From positions 1,638,488 through 1,702,487 of the forward strand of contig NZ_JAODBT010000001.1 of assembly GCF_027497995.1 (NCBI RefSeq): 64,000 bases of DNA, written 5' to 3'. Below are positions 27,230 through 36,771 of the stretch, one piece after another. This stretch comes from Stenotrophomonas sp. Iso1 (GTDB taxonomy: Bacteria > Pseudomonadota > Gammaproteobacteria > Xanthomonadales > Xanthomonadaceae). Made by a program: the position numbers and the translations under genes. The notes under the pieces are model-generated. The model had not been told where the DNA came from. It saw nothing but the letters and a program-made list of their open reading frames with translations, and ran no database searches. Within the stretch, counting starts at the first letter, position 1; the number at the start of each line of letters is the position of its first letter.

Positions 27230-28318
27230 TTATTGCTCGCGGATGTCCGGCGCGTCGGCGTGGCGCTGGAGCGCCCATTGCACATGCTCGCGAACGACGT
27301 GGGAAGGGTGTTCAAGACGCTGCACCAGTGCTTCGTTGGCACTGGCAGATGGCGCTGCGTTGCCCAGTGCGACGGCGATGTTGCGCAGCCAGCGCTCGTG
27401 GCCACTGCGACGGATCGGGCTGCCCTCGGTGCGACGCAAAAACTCGTCTTCCTCCCATGCAAACAGATCCGGCAACGTCGCGGTGTCGAGGTTGTTACGC
27501 ACGCGGAAGTCGGGTTCATCGGTGCGATGGGCAAATTTGTTCCAAGGGCAAACCAGTTGGCAGTCATCGCATCCGTAGATGCGGTTGCCCATCAACGGGC
27601 GCATTTCCAGCGGAATGGCGCCCTCGTGTTCGATGGTCAGGTAAGAAATGCAACGGCGCGCGTCCAGTCGATATGGCGCGATGATGGCGGCAGTGGGGCA
27701 GACATCGATGCAGCGCGTACACGTGCCGCAATGCGCCGTGGCTGGGGTGTCCACCGGCAACGGCAGGTCGAGGTAGATCTCGCCGAGAAAGAACCAAGAG
27801 CCGCCGTTACGGTCGATCAGGCAGGTGTGCTTGCCGATCCAGCCCAGCCCCGCGTTGCGTGCCAAGGCACGTTCCAGTACCGGCGCCGAATCGACGAATA
27901 CCCGGTAACCGAATGGGCCGATTTCACCGGCGATGCGTTCGGCCAGCTTCTGCAGGCGGTTGCGCATGAGCTTGTGGTAATCGCGGCCCAACGCGTAGCG
28001 GGCGACGTAGGCGCGCTCGGCATCGTTCAGTGTGGCCCAGGCCTCGGTGTCGTCCTTGTGGCCATAGTCCATGCCTACCGACAGCACTCGCACCGTGCCT
28101 GGCAGCAGCTCCTGTGGCCGTGCCCGCAGGCTGCCGTGGCGCGCCATCCATTCCATCGTTCCGTACAGGCCCTTGCCTAGCCAGTCGGCGAGATGGGCTT
28201 CGTCGTCGCCCAGTTCGACGCCGCTGATACCGCAACGCTGGAAGCCGGCCTCGCGCGCAAGGTGACGGATGCGCAGCGACAGCTGCGCCGGATTGGCGAT
28301 AGAAACGGCTTCAGACAT
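27230..28318 (-). CDS. queG: Epoxyqueuosine reductase
   Basis: A 362-residue cobalamin- and iron-sulfur-dependent enzyme that reduces epoxyqueuosine to queuosine in the wobble position of tRNA. Two [4Fe-4S] motifs are visible: [12 protein letters not shown] and [11 protein letters not shown]. The N-terminal cobalamin-binding half includes VLSVGMDYG and the '[14 protein letters not shown]' stretch. C-terminal HEAT-like helices end the protein. It is divergent from nnr with only 23 bp between start codons, and belongs to the widely conserved queG-nnr-tsaE-ami-mutL neighbourhood. Confidence 0.96.
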   Translation of the reverse strand: MSEAVSIANPAQLSLRIRHLAREAGFQRCGISGVELGDDEAHLADWLGKGLYGTMEWMARHGSLRARPQELLPGTVRVLSVGMDYGHKDDTEAWATLNDAERAYVARYALGRDYHKLMRNRLQKLAERIAGEIGPFGYRVFVDSAPVLERALARNAGLGWIGKHTCLIDRNGGSWFFLGEIYLDLPLPVDTPATAHCGTCTRCIDVCPTAAIIAPYRLDARRCISYLTIEHEGAIPLEMRPLMGNRIYGCDDCQLVCPWNKFAHRTDEPDFRVRNNLDTATLPDLFAWEEDEFLRRTEGSPIRRSGHERWLRNIAVALGNAAPSASANEALVQRLEHPSHVVREHVQWALQRHADAPDIREQ

Positions 28319-28326
28319 GGCGCAAG

Positions 28327-28334
28327 TATAGAAT
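28327..28334 (+). promoter_or_regulatory. Candidate -10 box for nnr
   Basis: TATAGAAT ends 7 bp before the nnr ATG, which would place the transcription start at or next to the start codon. No good -35 hexamer is visible 16-18 bp upstream. The whole queG-nnr intergenic gap is 23 bp. Confidence 0.4.
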
Positions 28335-28341
28335 TGCCAGC

Positions 28342-29814
28342 ATGTCAGAGCCCGTCGCCCTGTTCACGACCGAAGCCGCCCGCCGCATCGATGCGCAGGC
28401 CACCGCCCAATTGGGTGGCGATGGTTACGTGTTGATGCAACGTGCGGGGCAGGCCGGCTGGCAGAGCGTGCTGCAGTATTGGCCGCAGGCTCGCCGGATC
28501 GTGGTGGTGTGCGGCCCCGGCAACAACGGTGGTGACGGCTATGTGCTGGCCCGTTACGCGCGGCAGTCCGGACGTGAAGTCTGCGTGCTGCATCTGCCGG
28601 AAGCGGCCCCGCGCACGCCTATGTCGCAGCAGGCATGTACCGATTATCTGGCCATCGGCGGGCGGGTTGAAATAACGCTGGATTGCCTGCGACAGGCGGA
28701 TCTCATCATCGATGCGTTGTACGGCCTCGGCTTGGCGCGCGCGCCTGAAGCGGCCGACATTGCCTTGATCAATGCGGTGAATGCTGCCGCTGCGCCGGTA
28801 TTGGCGCTGGACGTGCCCAGCGGCGTGAATGCCTTCAGTGGTGACGTCCCCGGTGCAGCGATCCGCGCCGAGCGCGTGCTGCAGTTCATCGTGCCGCACC
28901 AAGGCCTGCATACCGGCGCTGCACTGGAGTATGGCGGGCAGCGGCTGCTGGCCGAACTGGATGTCCCCGCCGTGGCCTTCGAGGGCGTGACCGCCAGCAG
29001 CTTGCGCTGGGCCAGGCCGGTATTGGCGCGGCAGCTTCCCAAGCGCCGGCTCAATACGCACAAGGGCGAGTCCGGCCATGTGCTGTGCGTGGGCGGCAAT
29101 CACGGTAGCGGCGGGGCGGTGATGCTCAGCGCTGAAGCCGCGTTGCGGAGTGGCGCAGGCCTGGTCAGTGTGGCGACGCGCGCGCTGCATGTGGCTCCGT
29201 TATTGGCGCGCTGTCCGGAGGCGATGGCGCATGCGGTTGAGCAGGCTAGTGCGTTGCTGCCACTGTTGGAGCGCGCCAATGTGTTGGCACTCGGGCCGGG
29301 CCTGGGTCAAGACGAATGGGCGCAAGCGTTGTGGTTGCTGGCGTTGAACAGTGGCAAGCCGCTGGTGATGGATGCCGATGCCCTGAATCTGCTGGCCACG
29401 TCACCGCAGCCACTGCAGCAAGCCATCCTCACACCACATCCGGGTGAAGCGGCGCGCCTGCTTGGTACCGATACCGTCGCAATCCAGCGTGATCGCTTTG
29501 CTGCTGTGCAGGCATTGGCTGAGCGCTATGCGTCTGTCGTGGTACTCAAGGGCGCTGGTACGCTGATCGCTGCGCCGGGTCAGGTGACGCGCGTGATCGC
29601 AGCGGGCAATCCCGGCATGGCGGTGGGCGGCATGGGCGACCTGCTCACCGGCACCATCGCGGCATTGTGCGCGCAAGGTTTGACGGTATTCGACGCGGCC
29701 AGCACCGGCGCGTTGCTGCACAGTCTGGCCGGCGATGCGGCGGCAGCCGAGGGCGAGCGCGGGCTGTTGCCGCGTGATCTGCTGCTGCACCTGCGGGCGC
29801 TGGCCAATCCATAA
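28342..29814 (+). CDS. nnr: Bifunctional NAD(P)H-hydrate epimerase / ADP-dependent NAD(P)H-hydrate dehydratase
   Basis: A 490-residue metabolite-repair enzyme that restores damaged, hydrated NAD(P)H. The N-terminal YjeF domain (about 1-215) is the epimerase, with CGPGNNGGDGYVLAR near residue 57. The C-terminal ribokinase-like domain is the dehydratase, with GESGHVLCVGGNHGSGGAV near 240 and NPGMAVGGMGDLLTG near residue 423. The stop overlaps the tsaE start (TAATG), indicating coupling. Confidence 0.96.
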   Translation: MSEPVALFTTEAARRIDAQATAQLGGDGYVLMQRAGQAGWQSVLQYWPQARRIVVVCGPGNNGGDGYVLARYARQSGREVCVLHLPEAAPRTPMSQQACTDYLAIGGRVEITLDCLRQADLIIDALYGLGLARAPEAADIALINAVNAAAAPVLALDVPSGVNAFSGDVPGAAIRAERVLQFIVPHQGLHTGAALEYGGQRLLAELDVPAVAFEGVTASSLRWARPVLARQLPKRRLNTHKGESGHVLCVGGNHGSGGAVMLSAEAALRSGAGLVSVATRALHVAPLLARCPEAMAHAVEQASALLPLLERANVLALGPGLGQDEWAQALWLLALNSGKPLVMDADALNLLATSPQPLQQAILTPHPGEAARLLGTDTVAIQRDRFAAVQALAERYASVVVLKGAGTLIAAPGQVTRVIAAGNPGMAVGGMGDLLTGTIAALCAQGLTVFDAASTGALLHSLAGDAAAAEGERGLLPRDLLLHLRALANP

Positions 29815-30302
29815 TGGCGTCCATGATCGAATTGTTTCTTCCCGAGTCCGAAAGCACCGACCAACTCGGTCAGGCGCTGGCTCTAACCCGTCCCGCGCAG
29901 GCGGTGGTGCATCTGCAGGGCGACCTGGGCGCCGGTAAATCCACGCTGGCCCGCGCGCTGCTGCGCGCACTGGGTGTGCAGGGTTCCATCCGCAGCCCCA
30001 CTTACACCTTGATCGAGCGCTACCCGCTGGAGACCGGCGAGGCGTGGCATCTGGACCTGTACCGCATCGGCAATGCCGGCGAATTGGATTTCCTCGGTCT
30101 GGATGAGGGCGCGGCCGACCTGTGGCTGGTCGAATGGCCTGAGCGCGGCACGGGCGGCTTGCCGCCGGTGGATCTGGTCGTAGCGCTGGAAATAGACGGA
30201 CATGGCCGGCGCGGTCGTCTCCATGCACACAGCGAGGAAGGTCACGCCTGGCTGGAGCGCCTGCGCCAATCCCCTCACTTGCAAGGGGTTTTTGCCCCCT
30301 GA
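29814..30302 (+). CDS. tsaE: tRNA threonylcarbamoyladenosine biosynthesis ATPase TsaE
   Basis: A 162-residue P-loop ATPase that works with TsaB and TsaD in making t6A at position 37 of ANN-decoding tRNAs. The Walker A motif is GDLGAGKSTLAR (about residues 39-50). It is followed by SPTYTLIERY and LYRIGNAGELDFLGLDE, both typical. The start overlaps the nnr stop; a second ATG at 29823 is possible. Its position between nnr and amiC matches E. coli. Confidence 0.95.
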   Translation: MASMIELFLPESESTDQLGQALALTRPAQAVVHLQGDLGAGKSTLARALLRALGVQGSIRSPTYTLIERYPLETGEAWHLDLYRIGNAGELDFLGLDEGAADLWLVEWPERGTGGLPPVDLVVALEIDGHGRRGRLHAHSEEGHAWLERLRQSPHLQGVFAP

Positions 30303-30382
30303 CAACAGGAAGGTGTGGCAGGTTGCGGATTATTAAGGGAAAAGGTGTTGCAATTGCCGGATTCCGATGATTGAATCCGCCC

Positions 30383-31993
30383 ATGACTACGGGAAACCGC
30401 CTGTTCGTACTGTCAGTTGCCGTCGCTGGACTCTGTCTGGCTGCCAGCGCATCCGCGTGGGCGGGCGAGATCCGAGGGGTAAATCTGCACACCGGCAGCA
30501 CCGGCACCCGCGCTGAAATCCAGCTCGCGGGCGGTGGCAGCTACAAGACCCTGAGCCTGGCCGGCCCGAACCGGCTGGTTGTCGACTTCCCCGATTCCTC
30601 GGCGCTGCGCAACCTCAAGTTGCCGGCAGCCATCGGCGTGGTGACGGCCGTACGTACCGGCACCCCGACCCCCGGCACGTTCCGGGTGGTGTTCGACCTT
30701 GCTGAAACCGTGGCCGCGTTCAAACCGCAGATCCAAGGGCAGGGCGCTGAAACCAAGCTGGTGATCGAGTGGCCGGGTGAAAGCGCTGGCCGTGCACCGG
30801 TTGCGGTGGCCACTGCGTCTGTTCCGGCTCAAGCTGCCACCCCGGCACCGGCGCCTGTTCAAACCCCGGCCCAGTCCAGTGCACAGGCCCGCGTCGAGGC
30901 CGCTCGCGCGACTGCAGCGCTGACCGCTGCAGTAAGTCGTCAGGCCGCAACGCCGCCTCCAGCCCCTGCGCCTGTTGCCGCTTCCGTGCCCGTAGCGACG
31001 AATGTGATCGCAGCCAGGGACGCGGTGGGTCAGCCATCGCCAGCGGCAATCCTCAATGGGCAGGCGGCTGTCGCCTCCACGCAGGTAACAGGCAACAAGC
31101 CGGTAGCCACTGTGGTGCAAACGAGTGTCGTGCCCGCAGCAGTTATCCCGGCGCCGGCAGCGGTCGCGCCTGAAGCGCCGCGCCCGGCAATGCCAAGCGA
31201 TGCTTCGCGCATCCGCATGCAAGCGGGGATGCGTACCCTTGTGGTGGCCATCGATCCCGGCCACGGCGGCCAGGATCCGGGTGCCATCGGCCCCACTGGC
31301 AAGCGTGAGAAGGACGTGACCTTGGCGGTTGCGCGTGAGCTGGCGCGGCAGGTCAATGCCACGCCGGGTCTGCGTGCCTACCTGACCCGCGACACTGATG
31401 TGTTCATCCCGCTGCCGATGCGTGCGCAGCGTGCGCGTGCGGCCAAGGCGGACATCTTCATTTCGATCCATGCCGATGCGGCAGAAAACCGCTCGGCTAC
31501 CGGTTCATCGGTGTATGTGCTGTCCACGAAGGGCGCTTCTTCACAGCGTGCGCGCTGGCTGGCCGACAAGGAAAACGCGGCCGACCTGATTGGCGGTGTC
31601 AGCCTCAGTCGCACCGAGGGCACCTTGGCCAATGTGCTGCTGGATCTGGCGCAGAGCGGCAACATGAAGGCCTCTGAAGACGCGGCCGGGCATGTGCTGG
31701 GTGGGCTCAAGCGCATCGGCAATAACCACAAGCCGAATCTGGAGCGCGCCAACTTCGCGGTGCTGCGCACCTCGGACATGCCAGCGATGCTGGTGGAAAC
31801 CGCATTCATCTCAAACGCGGACGAAGAGCGCCGGCTCGTCGACCCGGCTTACCAGCGTCGCATCGCCGGTGCCGTGCTCGATGGCGTGCATACCTTCTTC
31901 AGCCGTCAACCGCCGCCGGGCACGTTGTTCGCCGCCCGCGCCCAGGCGGAAATGGATGCCTCGGCCGGCACGGTAGCTGGCGGCAGCAAGTAA
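30383..31993 (+). CDS. amiC: N-acetylmuramoyl-L-alanine amidase with AMIN domain
   Basis: A 536-residue periplasmic cell-wall amidase that cleaves septal peptidoglycan during daughter-cell separation. It has a signal peptide (cleavage near ASAWA, residue 26), an AMIN domain (about 30-125) for septal targeting and a ~150-residue Ala/Pro/Val-rich linker. The Amidase_3 domain starts VVAIDPGHGGQDPGAIG (zinc His), with SIHADA and LVETAFISNADEE (catalytic Glu). I chose the ATG at 30383; a TTG at 30371 adds four residues. Whether it corresponds to AmiB or AmiC of E. coli cannot be decided by eye; its location before mutL is that of amiB. Confidence 0.93.
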   Translation: MTTGNRLFVLSVAVAGLCLAASASAWAGEIRGVNLHTGSTGTRAEIQLAGGGSYKTLSLAGPNRLVVDFPDSSALRNLKLPAAIGVVTAVRTGTPTPGTFRVVFDLAETVAAFKPQIQGQGAETKLVIEWPGESAGRAPVAVATASVPAQAATPAPAPVQTPAQSSAQARVEAARATAALTAAVSRQAATPPPAPAPVAASVPVATNVIAARDAVGQPSPAAILNGQAAVASTQVTGNKPVATVVQTSVVPAAVIPAPAAVAPEAPRPAMPSDASRIRMQAGMRTLVVAIDPGHGGQDPGAIGPTGKREKDVTLAVARELARQVNATPGLRAYLTRDTDVFIPLPMRAQRARAAKADIFISIHADAAENRSATGSSVYVLSTKGASSQRARWLADKENAADLIGGVSLSRTEGTLANVLLDLAQSGNMKASEDAAGHVLGGLKRIGNNHKPNLERANFAVLRTSDMPAMLVETAFISNADEERRLVDPAYQRRIAGAVLDGVHTFFSRQPPPGTLFAARAQAEMDASAGTVAGGSK

Positions 31994-32187
31994 ACACCGC
32001 GCCGGGGTCGTCTCGGCTGAGCGGGATGCCGCTGGAGCATGATTTCAAACGACGTGTTTTGCCTGCCCGGTACGGTGATGCGACCGGGCTCGGCTATCAT
32101 CGTGGCCATGCATGATGTCAACCTGATACCCCTCCATTCGTCCTTGTCCCATCGCTTCCGGATGTCGGTTTCCGTAGGGGGTGCACG

Positions 32188-34047
32188 ATGAATGCGATTC
32201 GTCCGCTGCCGGAAATCCTGATCAACCAGATCGCCGCCGGCGAGGTGGTCGAACGCCCCGCGTCCGTCGTCAAGGAACTGGTCGAAAACGCCCTCGACGC
32301 CGGTGCCACACGCGTGGATATAGACTTGGAAGAAGGCGGCGTGCGCCTGATCCGTATCCGCGACAACGGCGGTGGCATTGCGCCGGAACAGTTGGCGCTG
32401 GCGGTGTCGCGCCACGCCACCAGCAAGATTGCAAGCCTGGATGATCTTGAGTCGGTGGCGACCCTGGGTTTTCGTGGGGAAGCGCTGCCGTCCATCGCCT
32501 CGGTGAGCCGTTTCACCCTGGCCTCGCGCCGTGCCGATGACGAGCATGGCGCTGCATTGCAGATCGAGGGCGGCAAGCTGGGGGAAGTCGCGCCACGCGC
32601 GCATGCTCCCGGCACCACCGTGGAAGTGCGCGAGTTGTTCTACAACGTGCCGGCGCGGCGCAAGTTCCTGCGTGCCGAACGTACCGAGTTGGGCCATATC
32701 GAAGAGTGGCTGCGTTCGCTGGCGCTGGCACGTCCGGATGTTGAGCTTCGCGTTTCGCACAATGGCAAGCCGTCACGGCGCTACAAACCGGGTGATTTGT
32801 ATTCGGATACGCGCCTGAGTGAAACCTTGGGCGACGATTTTGCGCGCCAGGCATTGCGTGTGGACCACAGTGCCGCCGGTCTGCGCCTGCATGGCTGGAT
32901 CGCCCAGCCGCAGTATTCGCGGGCCAGTTCCGATCAGCAGTATCTGTACGTCAATGGCCGCTCGGTACGCGATCGCAGCGTCAGTCATGCGGTGAAGATG
33001 GCCTACGGTGATGTGCTGTATCACGGCCGTCAGCCGGCCTATGTATTGTTCCTTGAGCTCGACCCAACGCGCGTCGATGTAAACGTGCATCCGGCCAAGC
33101 ACGAAGTGCGTTTCCGCGATTCGCGGCTGATCCACGATTTTGTTTACCGCACCCTCAAGGATGCGTTGGCTGAAACGCGCGCCGGCACGGACCCTTCAGC
33201 AATGGGCCAGCTGCAACATCCGGCGGATGCCGCGTCGCAAGTGTTGCCATCGGCAGGTTACGGCGGCGGCTATGTGCTCGGGCGCCCGGCCGGCAGCGCG
33301 GGCAGTAATGGCGACTGGCAGGCGCGGCAATCGCCGTTGGGCCTGCAGGTGGCTGAGGCGCCGTCCGCGTATGCAGCGCTGTACTCGACGCCGGCCGCAG
33401 GCACCGTGCAGTCCTTTGCAGAGGGTGGCCCGGCATTGCCGCCGACTTCCGGTGACAGCGGCGTACCGCCGTTGGGGTATGCCGTTGCCCAGTTGCACGG
33501 TATCTACATCCTTGCCGAGAACGCGGAAGGGCTGATCGTGGTGGACATGCACGCCGCGCACGAGCGCATCGGCTACGAGCGGTTGAAGAATGCCCATGAC
33601 GGTATCGGCCTGCATGCGCAGCCCTTGTTGGTGCCGATGACGCTTGCCGTGGGCGAGCGCGATGCGGATACCGCCGAACGTGAAGCGGAAACGCTGGCTG
33701 CACTGGGCTTCGAGATCACTCGCTCCGGCCCGGGTTCGCTGCATGTACGCAGCATCCCGGCGTTGCTTGCCAATGCCGAGCCGGAAGGATTGTTGCGCGA
33801 CGTGCTAACGGACCTGCGCGAACATGGCCAGAGCCGGCGTATTGCGACCGCGCGGGACGAGCTGCTGTCGACGATGGCCTGCCACGGCGCAGTGCGGGCC
33901 AACCGGCGCCTGACGCTTCCCGAGATGAACGCCCTGCTGCGCGACATGGAAATCACCGAGCGCTCGGGGCAGTGCAACCACGGCCGCCCAACCTGGGCGC
34001 GCTTTTCTCTGGCGGAAATTGACCGCTGGTTCCTGCGGGGGCGTTGA
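32188..34047 (+). CDS. mutL: DNA mismatch repair protein MutL
   Basis: A 619-residue GHKL-ATPase that couples mismatch recognition by MutS to strand removal. N-terminal ATPase motifs are clear: [23 protein letters not shown] and [12 protein letters not shown]. The C-terminal part contains [12 protein letters not shown] (D453 onward), which fits the D-x-H-A-x2-E-x4-E endonuclease motif of MutH-less bacteria apart from Met for the usual Gln. It also has ACHGAVRAN and CNHGRP near the end. It probably nicks DNA itself. A GGGGGTG ribosome binding site precedes the ATG, and the TGA overlaps the ATG of the next gene. The 194 bp before it holds nothing that I can identify. Confidence 0.97.
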   Translation: MNAIRPLPEILINQIAAGEVVERPASVVKELVENALDAGATRVDIDLEEGGVRLIRIRDNGGGIAPEQLALAVSRHATSKIASLDDLESVATLGFRGEALPSIASVSRFTLASRRADDEHGAALQIEGGKLGEVAPRAHAPGTTVEVRELFYNVPARRKFLRAERTELGHIEEWLRSLALARPDVELRVSHNGKPSRRYKPGDLYSDTRLSETLGDDFARQALRVDHSAAGLRLHGWIAQPQYSRASSDQQYLYVNGRSVRDRSVSHAVKMAYGDVLYHGRQPAYVLFLELDPTRVDVNVHPAKHEVRFRDSRLIHDFVYRTLKDALAETRAGTDPSAMGQLQHPADAASQVLPSAGYGGGYVLGRPAGSAGSNGDWQARQSPLGLQVAEAPSAYAALYSTPAAGTVQSFAEGGPALPPTSGDSGVPPLGYAVAQLHGIYILAENAEGLIVVDMHAAHERIGYERLKNAHDGIGLHAQPLLVPMTLAVGERDADTAEREAETLAALGFEITRSGPGSLHVRSIPALLANAEPEGLLRDVLTDLREHGQSRRIATARDELLSTMACHGAVRANRRLTLPEMNALLRDMEITERSGQCNHGRPTWARFSLAEIDRWFLRGR

Positions 34048-34988
34048 TGAAGAAACGATGGGGGGGCGTGGCGCTGCTCGCTGCGATGCTGTTGGGAGGG
34101 TGCGGCGACAAGAACGCCGATACTGGCAAGCCGACGCCGGCTGATCCTGCGTTTACGCAGGAGAACGAACGGTGGCGCGAGCGCCGTTTGACCGAGCTGA
34201 CGACGCCGGATGGCTGGGCCAGTTTGGTGGGCCTGCATTGGCTGGAGCTCAAGGCACATTTCATCGGCAGCGGCAGCACCAGTGGTATCCGTCTGGCGAT
34301 GGGCCCGCCGCGCATGGGCATGGTGACGCGCGACGGCAACAAGGTTTGGTTCACCCCGGAGCCCGGTGTGGTGCTGCAGGCAGGCGGCCAGACGGTGAAG
34401 GGGCGCATTCCATTCCGCAGTGATGATGATGCCGAACCGACCGTGATCTCCTTCGACGACGGCAAAGGTCTGCTGACTTTGATCCATCGCGGCCCACGGT
34501 ATGCACTGCGTCTGAAGCATGCCGACGCACCGGCAAGGCTGAACTTCGGTCATCTGGCCTACTGGCCGGCCGATCCGTCCTGGCGGGTGACGGCGCGCTT
34601 TGTGCCGCATGACGTGAACAAAACCCTCCCCATCGTCGACATCACCGGTCTTGCCAGCGATGTGCCCAATGCTGGAGCGGTGGAGTTTGAACGTGACGGC
34701 CGCACTTGGCGGCTGGAAGCACTCGGCGAGCCAGGGCGTCCACTGCAGCTGATCTTCGCCGACCGCACCAACGGCCGCGGCAGCTATTCGGCCGGTCGCT
34801 ATATCGATGTGGACGTGCCGGATGCCAAAAGTGAAGTGGTGGTGGATTTCAACCGTGCCTACAACCCGCCGTGCGCGTTCACGCCGTTTGCGACCTGCCC
34901 ATTGCCGCCGCCGGAAAATCGAATGGACATGCCGGTTGAGGCCGGCGAAAAAGCCTATGTGAAGCCCAAGCCGGAGGGAACCGTATGA
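34047..34988 (+). CDS. DUF1684-type lipoprotein
   Basis: A 313-residue predicted lipoprotein. It starts [20 protein letters not shown] with a good lipobox (LGGC, Cys19), so the mature protein is probably anchored in the membrane facing the periplasm. The body resembles the DUF1684 family: an N-terminal ERRLTELTTPDGWASLVGLHWL stretch in shortened form, a middle beta-rich region, and the ending 'FNRAYNPPCAFTPFATCPLPP', which is highly characteristic. The function of the family is not established. It is coupled to mutL upstream (TGATG) and to the GumN-like gene downstream (ATGA). Confidence 0.82.
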   Translation: MKKRWGGVALLAAMLLGGCGDKNADTGKPTPADPAFTQENERWRERRLTELTTPDGWASLVGLHWLELKAHFIGSGSTSGIRLAMGPPRMGMVTRDGNKVWFTPEPGVVLQAGGQTVKGRIPFRSDDDAEPTVISFDDGKGLLTLIHRGPRYALRLKHADAPARLNFGHLAYWPADPSWRVTARFVPHDVNKTLPIVDITGLASDVPNAGAVEFERDGRTWRLEALGEPGRPLQLIFADRTNGRGSYSAGRYIDVDVPDAKSEVVVDFNRAYNPPCAFTPFATCPLPPPENRMDMPVEAGEKAYVKPKPEGTV

Positions 34989-35935
34989 AGTGGAGGTCGC
35001 GCGCGACAAGCTTGGTGCTGGGTATGGTGATGCTGGTGGGAGCATCGGCCGCCGTCTCAGCTCGTCCGGCTGAGCCGGCCGCCAGCACCGCGCCACCGGT
35101 GCCACTGTTGTGGAAGGTCAGTGGTCCGCAGGGCGCCCAGCTTTACCTGCTGGGGTCGTTCCATCTGCTCAAACCCGACGACTATCCGTTGTCGCCCGAT
35201 GTGGACAAGGCATTCGAGGCATCTGGCCGTTTGTTGTTCGAACTGCCGCCGGAAGACATGAACTCGCCGGCACTGGCCACGCAGATGTTGCAGGTGGCAA
35301 CGCGCCGCGACGGCCGTCAGCTGAAGGATGAACTGGATGCCGCCACCTGGAAGCGGTTGGAAGACTATGCAGCCGCCAACAACATGCCGCTCGAACGTCT
35401 GGTTGGCCTCAAGCCATGGTTCATTGGCCTGACCATCAGCATCAGCCAGATGACGCGCCAAGGACTGGATGCGGAAGCGGGATTGGATCGTCACCTGATG
35501 ACGCGTGCCGCTCAGGCGGGCAAGCCCGCGGCGGGACTGGAGACGGCTTCCTCGCAGATCAACATGCTCGATGGCATGAGTGTGGAGGAGCAACGTCAGT
35601 TACTTCGCGAGGCGCTGGAGCAGGTAGAGAAGGGCGATGAAGAGAGTCGGCAACTGCACGCGGCCTGGCGTCGTGGTGACGACGTGGTGCTTTGGCGCGA
35701 TATGGCCACGCAGATGAAGCGTGAATACCCCGGGCTGTATCACCGCATCAATGTGGAGCGCAACGACGCCTGGCTGGCCCCGCTGCAGCAACGGTTGCAG
35801 GCGGGGCAGGGCAGTACGCTGGTTGTCGTTGGTGCGTTGCACCTGCTGGGCAGCGATGGTGTGGTTGAAAAGCTGCGCGCGCGCGGTTACAAGGTGGAGC
35901 GCATCTGTTCTGCCTGCAAACCAGAGAAGCGCTGA
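34985..35935 (+). CDS. GumN/TraB-family exported protein
   Basis: A 316-residue protein with a signal peptide (cleavage near SAAVSARP, residue 24) and the TraB/GumN fold. It has 'LYLLGSFHLLKPDDYPL' near residue 55 and the late motif TLVVVGALHLLGSDGVVEKLRARGY shortened to the key His in GALHLLG. GumN was named from the xanthan cluster of Xanthomonas, but its role is unclear; a metal-dependent Tiki-like protease activity has been suggested for the superfamily. It overlaps the DUF1684-type gene by 4 bp. A bidirectional terminator separates it from phaR. Confidence 0.85.
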   Translation: MKWRSRATSLVLGMVMLVGASAAVSARPAEPAASTAPPVPLLWKVSGPQGAQLYLLGSFHLLKPDDYPLSPDVDKAFEASGRLLFELPPEDMNSPALATQMLQVATRRDGRQLKDELDAATWKRLEDYAAANNMPLERLVGLKPWFIGLTISISQMTRQGLDAEAGLDRHLMTRAAQAGKPAAGLETASSQINMLDGMSVEEQRQLLREALEQVEKGDEESRQLHAAWRRGDDVVLWRDMATQMKREYPGLYHRINVERNDAWLAPLQQRLQAGQGSTLVVVGALHLLGSDGVVEKLRARGYKVERICSACKPEKR

Positions 35936-36067
35936 GGCCTTGAGTGGGAGCGGCGCAAGCCGCGAAATCACTGACGCTGGCGCAATAATTTTCGGAACCG
36001 CGCCGGGCATGTCATGGCTTTGACGGCCCCAGTGTCGGGACTTGCATCGCCCCGCAGCACAGCCACA

Positions 36068-36098
36068 AAAAAGGCCGACGTTTGCGTCGGCCTTTTTG
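36068..36098. terminator. Bidirectional intrinsic terminator between the GumN-like gene and phaR
   Basis: A perfect 13-bp inverted repeat (AAAAAGGCCGACG and complement, loop TTTG) carries A-runs on one side and T-runs on the other. It can therefore end transcripts from both sides. It is 2 bp from the phaR stop. Confidence 0.92.
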
Positions 36099-36099
36099 T

Positions 36100-36621
36100 T
36101 CAGCGCGGGCTGCGGGTCTTGCTGCCAGTGCTGGCAGCTGGCGGCGGATCGGCTGGCTTGGTGCCCGACGCTGGCGGGCGGCCGAAGCCGGTGCCCATGT
36201 TGCGTTGGAATTCCTGCCACAACTCCATGTTGCGCTCGGTGAGCTGGTTCATCATCGCCCACGGCGTCTGGCCAAGGAGGTTGCCCATCTGCTGGCGGAA
36301 CTGCTGCTGCTGGTCGAGGAACACCTGCATGCTGCGCTCCAGGTAATTGCCCATGAAGCCCTGCAGCGAATCGCCGTAAAAACGAATCAACTGGCTCAGT
36401 AACTGGGTGGAGAGCATCGGCTCACCGTCCTGTTCCTTATCGGCGATGATCTGCAGCAGGACCGAGCGGGTCAGGTCCTCGCCACTTTTGGCATCGCGCA
36501 CCTCAAAGGTCTCGCCGTCGAGGATCAACTGGCGGACATCTTCAATGGTGATGTAACTGGAAATCTCGGTGTCGTAGAGCCGGCGATTGGGATACTTCTT
36601 GATGATGCGGGTCGCAGCCAT
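36100..36621 (-). CDS. phaR: Polyhydroxyalkanoate synthesis repressor PhaR
   Basis: A 173-residue DNA- and PHB-binding regulator. The N-terminal PHB/PHA accumulation DNA-binding domain begins AATRIIKKYPNRRLYDTE, and the middle part contains ADKEQDGEPMLS and LIRFYGDSLQGFMGNYLE. A Gln/Met-rich helical part and a Pro/Ala/Ser-rich tail follow. I chose the ATG at 36621; the frame is open further upstream but that sequence does not resemble the family. Palindromic TGC-rich sites lie directly upstream and may be its own operators. A PHA synthase gene is not in the window. Confidence 0.93.
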   Translation of the reverse strand: MAATRIIKKYPNRRLYDTEISSYITIEDVRQLILDGETFEVRDAKSGEDLTRSVLLQIIADKEQDGEPMLSTQLLSQLIRFYGDSLQGFMGNYLERSMQVFLDQQQQFRQQMGNLLGQTPWAMMNQLTERNMELWQEFQRNMGTGFGRPPASGTKPADPPPAASTGSKTRSPR

Positions 36622-36674
36622 TAAGCCATCACTCGTCAACGGTAGGCGTGCAGCATGGCGCAGTGCAACAGGCC

Positions 36675-36756
36675 TTGCAACAGCCAAAAGTACAGGTTGC
36701 AAGGCGCACAAATGCAATTTCCTGCTGCGCAGCATGAATCCCCGTGTTGCGCAACA
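36675..36756. promoter_or_regulatory. TGC-rich palindromes, candidate PhaR operators
   Basis: Four short inverted repeats are clustered upstream of phaR: TTGCAA (36675-36680), TTGCAA (36697-36702), GCTGCGCAGC (36724-36733) and TGTTGCGCAACA (36745-36756). PhaR of Paracoccus is known to bind TGC-rich sequences in front of its own gene. The match in type and place suggests autoregulation; binding here is inferred. Confidence 0.5.
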
Positions 36757-36771
36757 TGACTGCGATGCGCA

